Shown here: piece after piece, positions 58,997-64,000 of the stretch
Layout of the letters: every line of letters starts with the position of its first letter
Position numbering within the stretch: position 1 is the first letter of the stretch
Origin: Rubrivivax sp.
Lineage (GTDB): Bacteria; Pseudomonadota; Gammaproteobacteria; Burkholderiales; Burkholderiaceae_C
NCBI GenBank assembly: GCA_022842305.1
Contig: JALHPY010000006.1
Location: 1-64,000, forward strand
Direction: 5' to 3'
DNA: 64,000 nucleotides
Made by a program: the position numbers and the translations under genes
Notes under the pieces: generated by a model
Seen by the model: the letters and a program-made list of their open reading frames with translations, nothing else
The model's database searches: none
Told to the model about the DNA's origin: nothing

Positions 58997-59668
58997 TCAG
59001 TACCCCAGCATGTTGGCGCGTACATGCTGCAGGTGCGCCAGGCACAGCGCACGCGCGCGCTCGGCGTCGCGTTCGCGCAGCGCGGCCACCAGGGCGCGGT
59101 GTTCCTGCTGGTATTCGCGCCGACGCTCGGGCGTGGCGCTGCGGCGCTTGAGCAGGCCCCATTCGCCCTGCGCGCGCACCTCGTTCATCAGGCGGAAGAC
59201 GCCGCTGATGAAGCCGTTGTGCGCTGCTTCGGCAATGGCCTCGTGCAGCGCCGCGTCCCACTTCTCGAACTCTTCCAGCGTGCTGGCCGCCTCGGCCTGC
59301 AGGTTGCAGTCTTCCATGCGCTGGAAGTCGGCCGGAGTGGCGTTGACGATGGCCATGTCGATGAGCGCCGGTTCCAGCACCATGCGCGCGTTCATCAGCT
59401 CGGCCGGACTCACCTGGTGGGGGCCGGCGGGCGGCGAGATGGCGGCCAGCGCCTCCTGCACACCCTCGGCCACGTAGGTGCCGCTGCCCACGGTCTGGGT
59501 GATCAGGCGGCGGCGCTTCAGATCGGCCAGCACGCGCCGCACGGTGGAGCGGCCGACGCCGTAGCGCTCGCTCAAGGCGCGCTCGGTGGGCAGGCGGTGA
59601 CCAGCGCGCCAGACGCGGGTGCGCAGGTTGTCGATGATGTCTTCGCGCAGCTGGGCAGTAGCATCCAT
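58997..59668 (-). CDS. FadR/GntR-family transcriptional regulator
   Basis: 223 residues from the ATG at 59668. The N-terminal winged helix is LRTRVWRAGHRLPTERALSE with YGVGRSTVRRVLADLKRRRL. The C-terminal ~140 residues are the all-helical FCD domain with ELMNARMVLEPALIDMAI and LHEAIAEAAHNGF, whose His and Asp residues often bind metal near a carboxylate ligand. It is divergent from the FAH-family gene with 59 nt between and probably controls it. Confidence 0.9.
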   Translation of the reverse strand: MDATAQLREDIIDNLRTRVWRAGHRLPTERALSERYGVGRSTVRRVLADLKRRRLITQTVGSGTYVAEGVQEALAAISPPAGPHQVSPAELMNARMVLEPALIDMAIVNATPADFQRMEDCNLQAEAASTLEEFEKWDAALHEAIAEAAHNGFISGVFRLMNEVRAQGEWGLLKRRSATPERRREYQQEHRALVAALRERDAERARALCLAHLQHVRANMLGY

Positions 59669-59727
59669 GGCGCGCAATGGTATCCTTTTGGGCGATTTGG
59701 GTCAGCACACCGAACCGGGGATACAGC

Positions 59728-60588
59728 ATGCGCATCGCCACCGTTCTGCACCAGGGCCGGCCGCGCGTCGGCCGCATCAGCGCCGACGGGGCCACGCTGG
59801 AGCTGTACAGCGCAGACGGCAGCCGCGGCGCGCTGGCGCTCATCGAAGCCGGCAGCCTGCCCGACAGCGGCGAGCGCGTGGCGCTGGCCGGCGCGCAGCT
59901 GCTGGCGCCGTTGCCGCGGCCGCGGCGCAACATCTTCTGCGTGGGCCGCAATTACCACGCCCATGCGCGCGAGCTGCGCGAGTCGGTGTTCAAGGACAAC
60001 GCCAAGGCGGTGGACGCCTGGCCCATCGTCTTCAGCAAGGTGCCTGAATGCGTGGTCGGACCGGGCGCCACGGTGACGCTGCCCGCGGCCGTCTCGCAGC
60101 AGATCGATTACGAGGCCGAGCTGGCCGTGGTCATCGGCCGCGGCGGGCGCAACATCGCCCGCGCCGATGCCATGGCCCATGTCTGGGGCTACACCATCGT
60201 CAACGACGTGACCGCGCGCGACGTGCAGATGCGCCACGGCCAGTGGCACCTGGGCAAGAGCTTCGACGGCTTCTGCCCGATGGGGCCGTGGCTCGTCACA
60301 GCCGATGAACTGGATGGCCAGGACACGCGCGTGCGCTGCTGGGTCAACGGCGAGCCGCGCCAGGACGCGCGCACCACCGACCTGATCTTCGACATCCCCA
60401 GCCTGATCGAGACCTGCTCGCGCGGCATCACCCTGTACCCGGGCGATGTCATCGCCACCGGCACGCCGGCCGGCGTGGGCATGGGCCTGTCGCCGCCACG
60501 CTGGCTGGCGCATGGCGACGTGGTGCGCATCGAGATCGATGGCATCGGCGTGCTGGAAAACCGCTTCATCGAGGAGAACCGCGCATGA
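59728..60588 (+). CDS. Fumarylacetoacetate hydrolase (FAH)-family protein
   Basis: 286 residues. FCVGRNYHAHARELRES, the metal-ligand segment DYEAELAVVIG (Glu-x-Glu) and TIVNDVTARDVQMRH (Asp) match the FAH core, with FCPMGPWLV following. Family members hydrolyse or isomerise/decarboxylate 2-oxo acids such as those in homoprotocatechuate and gallate breakdown. The exact substrate is not decided. It overlaps the Bug-family gene by 4 nt. Confidence 0.9.
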   Translation: MRIATVLHQGRPRVGRISADGATLELYSADGSRGALALIEAGSLPDSGERVALAGAQLLAPLPRPRRNIFCVGRNYHAHARELRESVFKDNAKAVDAWPIVFSKVPECVVGPGATVTLPAAVSQQIDYEAELAVVIGRGGRNIARADAMAHVWGYTIVNDVTARDVQMRHGQWHLGKSFDGFCPMGPWLVTADELDGQDTRVRCWVNGEPRQDARTTDLIFDIPSLIETCSRGITLYPGDVIATGTPAGVGMGLSPPRWLAHGDVVRIEIDGIGVLENRFIEENRA

Positions 60589-61574
60589 ACCGTCGCCATT
60601 TCCACCGCGCTGCCGCTGCAGCGCTGCTGTTCGCCGCCGCCGCCGTGCAGGCCCAGGGCGTACCGACCCAAGGCAGTTGGCCCGAAAAGACCATCACCCT
60701 GGTCGTGCCCTTCCCGCCCGGCGGCGTGGCCGATACCGTGGCGCGGCCGGTGGCCGAGGCCCTGGGGCGCGAGCTCAAGCAGACGGTGGTGGTCGAGAAC
60801 CGCGTCGGCGCCGGCGGTGCAACCGGCATGGGCAGCGTGGCGCGGGCCGCGCCCGACGGCTACACGCTGCTGATGGCGCTGTCGTCCATCTCCATCCTGC
60901 CCGAGGCCGACCAGATCCTGGGCCGCAAGCCGGCCTATGCGCTGAACCAGTTGCGCCCCATCGCGCGCTTCACCGCCGACCCCACGGTGCTGGTGGTGCG
61001 CGCCGACGCGCCATGGAAGACCCTGGCCGAGTTCGTGGCCGACCTCAAGGCCCAGCCCGCCCGCTACAACTATGGCAGCTCGGGCAACTACGGCACCATG
61101 CACGTGCCGATGGAGATGCTCAAGGCGGCGGCGGGCTTCCGCATGACGCACATCCCCTACACCGGCGCCGGCCCGGCCGTGCTGGCGCTGCTGGGCGGGC
61201 AAGTGGACGCCATCAGCAGCGGCCCGGCCAGCGTGCTGCAGCACATCAAGGCCGGCAAGCTGCGCGCGCTGGCGCACTGGGGCGACAAGCCGCTGAGCGC
61301 ATTGCCCGATCTGCCCAGCCTCAAGCAGGCCGGCTTCGAGGCCAGCTTTGCCCAGTGGTCGGCGCTGTTCGTTCCCGCCGGCACGCCCGAAGACGTGGTG
61401 ACGCGGCTGCGCGCCGCCGCGGCCAAGGCGGCGCGCGACCCGCAGGTGGTGCAGACCATCCAGCGCGCCGGCAGCCCGCTGGAATACCAGGACGCGCCCG
61501 AGTTCAAGACCTACTGGGACGCCGACGCCGCGCTGATGGTGCAGGCCGTGCGCCGCATCGGCAAGGTGGAGTGA
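60585..61574 (+). CDS. Bug-family periplasmic solute-binding protein (TctC-like)
   Basis: 329 residues. A twin-Arg-containing signal peptide (MNRRHFHRAAAAALLFAAAA, cleavage near AQA) precedes the TctC fold: ITLVVPFPPGGVADTVARP, VVVENRVGAGGATG, IPYTGAGPAVLALLGGQVD and SALFVPAGTPEDVV. These are the Bug signatures for binding carboxylate-containing ligands. The TctA/TctB membrane partners are not in the window, as is common for orphan Bug proteins. It is probably co-regulated with the FAH enzyme. Confidence 0.93.
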   Translation: MNRRHFHRAAAAALLFAAAAVQAQGVPTQGSWPEKTITLVVPFPPGGVADTVARPVAEALGRELKQTVVVENRVGAGGATGMGSVARAAPDGYTLLMALSSISILPEADQILGRKPAYALNQLRPIARFTADPTVLVVRADAPWKTLAEFVADLKAQPARYNYGSSGNYGTMHVPMEMLKAAAGFRMTHIPYTGAGPAVLALLGGQVDAISSGPASVLQHIKAGKLRALAHWGDKPLSALPDLPSLKQAGFEASFAQWSALFVPAGTPEDVVTRLRAAAAKAARDPQVVQTIQRAGSPLEYQDAPEFKTYWDADAALMVQAVRRIGKVE

Positions 61575-61577
61575 CGC

Positions 61578-62153
61578 TCAGGCGGGGCCCGGGTCCACCA
61601 CGCGCTGCTTGATCAGCGCCAGCGCCGGCTTGAAGGCCGCGTCGGTGCAGGCGTCCAGCCACTCGAAGGCCACCATCTCGGTGCTGACGATCACCGCGCC
61701 GGCGCTTTCCAGCCGGCGCATCGCCGCGGCGTGGTCGCGCGGCGAGCGCGAGGCGCAGGCGTCGGCCACGACGAACAGCGACTGCCCGGCGCGCAGCAGG
61801 CCCAGCGCGGTCTGCAGCATGCAGACATGTGCCTCGCAGCCGGCCAGCACCACGTCGCCGGGGTCGGCCGGAGCGACCGATTCGCGCAGCGCGTGCAGCA
61901 GGCCGTCGCGACAGGCGTCGAAGTGCATCTTGGGCAGCGTGGGTGAGCACAGTTCGCGCAGGGCCGCGACGTTGGGGCCCAGGCCGGCGGGGTTCTGCTC
62001 GGTGCCGATCACTGGCAGGCCCAGCAGCCGCGCCAGGCGCGCCAGGAACAAGGCTTCGTCGACGGCACGCGCGCCGCCGTGCAGCGCGGGCAACAGCCGC
62101 TGCTGGTAGTCCACCAGCACCAGCACCGCCTTGTTCCTGTCCATGTTCTTCAT
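61578..62153 (-). CDS. Isochorismatase-like cysteine hydrolase
   Basis: 191 residues. The catalytic triad is visible as Asp in LVLVDYQQRLL, Lys in LPKMHFDAC and Cys in LAGCEAHVCMLQTALGL. The pattern matches the YcaC-type/isochorismatase-like hydrolases, which often act on amides or hydroxamates. The start at 62153 gives MKNMDRNKAV; upstream in-frame codons cross the divergent gene's leader. It is divergent from the HpaB-family gene and convergent with the Bug gene. Confidence 0.88.
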   Translation of the reverse strand: MKNMDRNKAVLVLVDYQQRLLPALHGGARAVDEALFLARLARLLGLPVIGTEQNPAGLGPNVAALRELCSPTLPKMHFDACRDGLLHALRESVAPADPGDVVLAGCEAHVCMLQTALGLLRAGQSLFVVADACASRSPRDHAAAMRRLESAGAVIVSTEMVAFEWLDACTDAAFKPALALIKQRVVDPGPA

Positions 62154-62242
62154 CGCGCTGCGGCCTTTCCCCGGTTGGAATCCGGGCCTGAGCGGTGCAT
62201 CGTACGCTCGCCTTCCCCGGCCCACCGCACGACCCCATCCCC

Positions 62243-63853
62243 ATGCACACCGATGCCCCCAGCCCGCCCAGCACCGCCCACCTGATGCGCGGCGCCGACT
62301 ACCGCGAATCGCTGCGCCGGCTGCGCCCCGTGGTGTACGTGGACGGCCGGCGCATCGAGTCGGTGGCCGACGAGCCCGCGCTTCAGCCCGGCATCAACGC
62401 CCTGGCGGTGACCTATGACTTTGCGCACGACCCGGCGCTGGCGCCGCTGATGCTGGCGCGCCAGGGCACGCGCGCGCTGCCGGTGAACCGCATGCTGCAC
62501 GTGGACGAATCGGCGGGCGACCTGCTCAACAAGCTGGAGGCGGTGCGCATCCTGTGCCAGGAAACCGGCTGCGCGCAGCGCTACCTGGCGCACGACGCGC
62601 TGGGCGCCCTGGCCCAGGTGTGCGCGCGCATAGCCGACGCCGACGGCAGCAACGAGCTGCGCGCGCGCTTTGCCGCCTACCTGGAACACGTGCAGGCGGC
62701 CGACCTGGCGCTGGGCATTGCCATGACCGACGCCAAGGGCGATCGATCCAAGCGCCCGCATGAGCAGGCCAACCCCGACACCTACGTGCACATCGTCGAG
62801 CGCAACGCGCGCGGCATCGTCGTGTCAGGCACCAAGGCCATCGTCACCGGCGCGCCCTACATGCACGAGCTGCTGATCATGCCGGGCCGCGCCATGGGCC
62901 CGGCCGACGCCGAATTTGCCGTGTGCTGCGCCGTGCCGATAGACGCCGCCGGCCTGACCATCGTCTCGCGCCCGGCCGGCCGGCCCGGTGACAAGGTGGA
63001 GCACGGCGCGCCGCTGTTCTCACGCCGCTACGGCCAGGCCACCGCCGTGGTGCTGCTGGACCGCGTGTTCGTGCCCTGGGAACGCGTGTTCGTTGCCGGC
63101 GAATGGCAACACGCCGGCCACCTGACGCACAGCTACGCCACCCATCACCGCCACAGCTGCATCGCCGCGCGCGCCGGCTTCGGTGATCTGCTGATCGGCG
63201 CCGGCGCGCTGATGTGCGAGGCCAACGGCCTGGACATCGCCAGCAACGCCAGCCTGCGCGAACCCATGGTCGAGCTGATCAAGATCACCGAGGGCTTCTA
63301 CGCCTGCGGCGTGGCTGCCAGCGTCTACGGCGCCCGGGATGAGTTCAGCGGCAGCTTCATGCCCGAGCCGGTGTTCGCCAACATCGGCAAGCTGCTGCTG
63401 GCCACGCAGATCTACGACATGCACCGCCTGGCGCATGAGGTCTCGGGCGGCCTGATCGTGGCCCTGCCCGGGCCCGACGAAGACCACAACCCGGCGACTG
63501 CCGCCACCCTGGCCGAGGTGCTGCGCGCCAACCCGGCCGTACCCTACGACAAGCGCATCGAGGTGGCGCGCTTCGTCGAGGACCTGACGGCCTCGTACCA
63601 GGGCGGCTGGTATTCGGTGATCAGCCTGCACGGCGGCGGCTCGCCCGCGGCCATGAAGCAGGAGATCTGGCGCCGCTACCCGGTGGGCAACAAGGTGGAA
63701 CTGGTGGAGCGCCTGTTAGAGCGCGGCGTGCTGGCCGATGAGCAGCGCAGCATCACCGCCAACCGCCAGCCCGGCCGCTGCTGCGACCAGGGCTGCAGCA
63801 CCCCGGGCCAGGCGCTGATGGTGCCGCTGCCCGAGCCCGGCCGGCGCCGCTGA
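62243..63853 (+). CDS. HpaB/PvcC/AbfD-family flavin-dependent enzyme lacking most [4Fe-4S] ligands
   Basis: 536 residues. The acyl-CoA-dehydrogenase-like fold of the 4-hydroxyphenylacetate 3-hydroxylase family is shown by YRESLRRLRPVVYVDGRRIE, MTDAKGDRSKRP, YVHIVERNARGIVVSGTKA, VFVPWERVFVAGEWQHAG and ISLHGGGSPAAMKQEI. By motif it is closest to 4-hydroxybutyryl-CoA dehydratase (AbfD) and its relatives. From memory of the clostridial enzyme, its cluster ligands are Cys99, Cys103, His292 and Cys299. Here these align with Cys110, Tyr114, His302 and Ala309, so no standard [4Fe-4S] cluster is expected. A C-terminal tail with CCDQGC follows residue 490. The activity (hydroxylase or dehydratase-like) is undecided. 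Confidence 0.8.
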   Translation: MHTDAPSPPSTAHLMRGADYRESLRRLRPVVYVDGRRIESVADEPALQPGINALAVTYDFAHDPALAPLMLARQGTRALPVNRMLHVDESAGDLLNKLEAVRILCQETGCAQRYLAHDALGALAQVCARIADADGSNELRARFAAYLEHVQAADLALGIAMTDAKGDRSKRPHEQANPDTYVHIVERNARGIVVSGTKAIVTGAPYMHELLIMPGRAMGPADAEFAVCCAVPIDAAGLTIVSRPAGRPGDKVEHGAPLFSRRYGQATAVVLLDRVFVPWERVFVAGEWQHAGHLTHSYATHHRHSCIAARAGFGDLLIGAGALMCEANGLDIASNASLREPMVELIKITEGFYACGVAASVYGARDEFSGSFMPEPVFANIGKLLLATQIYDMHRLAHEVSGGLIVALPGPDEDHNPATAATLAEVLRANPAVPYDKRIEVARFVEDLTASYQGGWYSVISLHGGGSPAAMKQEIWRRYPVGNKVELVERLLERGVLADEQRSITANRQPGRCCDQGCSTPGQALMVPLPEPGRRR

Positions 63854-63863
63854 ACGTTGAACG

Positions 63864-64000
63864 CTAGTTGAAGCGGCAGGCCCCCGGCCCGCCCGGGTTG
63901 CCGCAGCTGCCGCAGGGGCTGGCGGCCATGGGTGCGGCTTCGGGCGTGGCCGTGGACGTGGCAAACACCGACAGCTGCTTGGTCAGCGATACCGAGTGGC
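63864..64000 (-). CDS. FmdB-like zinc-ribbon protein, C-terminal fragment (cut by window edge)
   Basis: About 45 codons are readable up to the stop at 63864. The chain reads KQLSVFATSTATPEA and ends PCGSCGNPGGPGACRFN, the Cys/Gly-rich tail typical of FmdB-family proteins in this order. The N-terminal zinc ribbon lies beyond the window. It is convergent with the HpaB-family gene. Confidence 0.6.
   Translation of the reverse strand, partial: HSVSLTKQLSVFATSTATPEAAPMAASPCGSCGNPGGPGACRFN

Noticed and set aside
59680..59724. Inverted repeat GTATCC/GGATAC between gntR and the FAH gene as a GntR operator
   Set aside because: The arms are short, 33 nt apart and could simply be -10-like elements of the two divergent promoters.
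62243..63853. A direct 4-hydroxybutyryl-CoA dehydratase (AbfD) call
   Set aside because: Two of the four cluster ligand positions are not conserved, so the activity cannot be claimed from family motifs alone.

Overview
The window is about 70% GC, tightly packed and carries almost only chromosomal genes. Its gene set (BamC, UppP, TrmB, CoaBC-Dut, separate ParC and ParE, Bug-type periplasmic binding protein, PEP-CTERM protein, RidA-DsbB, WaaA next to a TolC/RND locus) points to a betaproteobacterium of the order Burkholderiales, close to the Comamonadaceae or the Rubrivivax/Leptothrix group. That placement is inferred from gene content and is not a measured phylogeny. I saw no insertion sequence, prophage, CRISPR array or rRNA. 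One tRNA (Gly, anticodon CCC) is present. Both window edges cut genes: the ComEC N-terminus on the left and an FmdB-like C-terminus on the right.

Layout. 1-2.5 kb: comEC (partial), ridA-like, dsbB, and a PEP-CTERM surface protein with thioester-domain signatures. 2.7-7.4 kb: a translationally coupled three-gene operon for a 2-oxoacid:acceptor oxidoreductase with its own FAD/Fe-S NAD(P)H module (KorCAB-like). 7.5-16 kb: parC, an OmpA-like protein, an SGNH esterase, a degenerate CHASE3-PAS histidine kinase, a GNAT protein and parE. 16.3-19.3 kb: an accessory-looking cassette of small stand-alone domains (YciI, DUF1428, VOC) facing an ArsR regulator with a tandem AHSA1 protein. 19.3-24.8 kb: dadA, an MFS carrier, a methyltransferase, dapA and bamC. 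24.8-33.1 kb: housekeeping genes (JmjC oxygenase, slyD, dut, coaBC, UPF0149, alaS). 33.1-33.9 kb: a Phd/VapC-type toxin-antitoxin pair. 34-37.4 kb: gabD, an HpcH/HpaI aldolase and a 2-hydroxyacid dehydrogenase. 37.4-41.7 kb: two GGDEF proteins, one degenerate and one with a large periplasmic propeller, flanking the tRNA. 42-46.5 kb: ahpC-ahpF behind an OxyR-like site, a chemoreceptor and a small cytochrome c. 46.6-58.8 kb: trmB, uppP, a TetR-controlled RND efflux operon followed by a Pcm-like protein and TolC, then waaA and a phosphohexomutase. 59-63.9 kb: a GntR-flanked catabolic cluster (FAH hydrolase, Bug binding protein, cysteine hydrolase, HpaB/AbfD-family flavoenzyme).

How parts fit together. 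The RND operon (tetR, adaptor, permease, and tolC slightly downstream) encodes a complete envelope-spanning pump. A sigma-70-like promoter and a perfect operator palindrome lie directly in front of tetR. The HpaI-type aldolase would release pyruvate plus a semialdehyde that the neighbouring succinate-semialdehyde dehydrogenase could oxidise. AhpC and AhpF form a peroxide-reducing pair. The most unusual items are the HpaB/AbfD-family enzyme that keeps family motifs but lacks iron-sulfur ligands, the KorCAB-like complex, the PEP-CTERM thioester protein, and two signalling proteins that have lost catalytic residues (a histidine kinase without its His, and a GGDEF protein with only the inhibitory site left).
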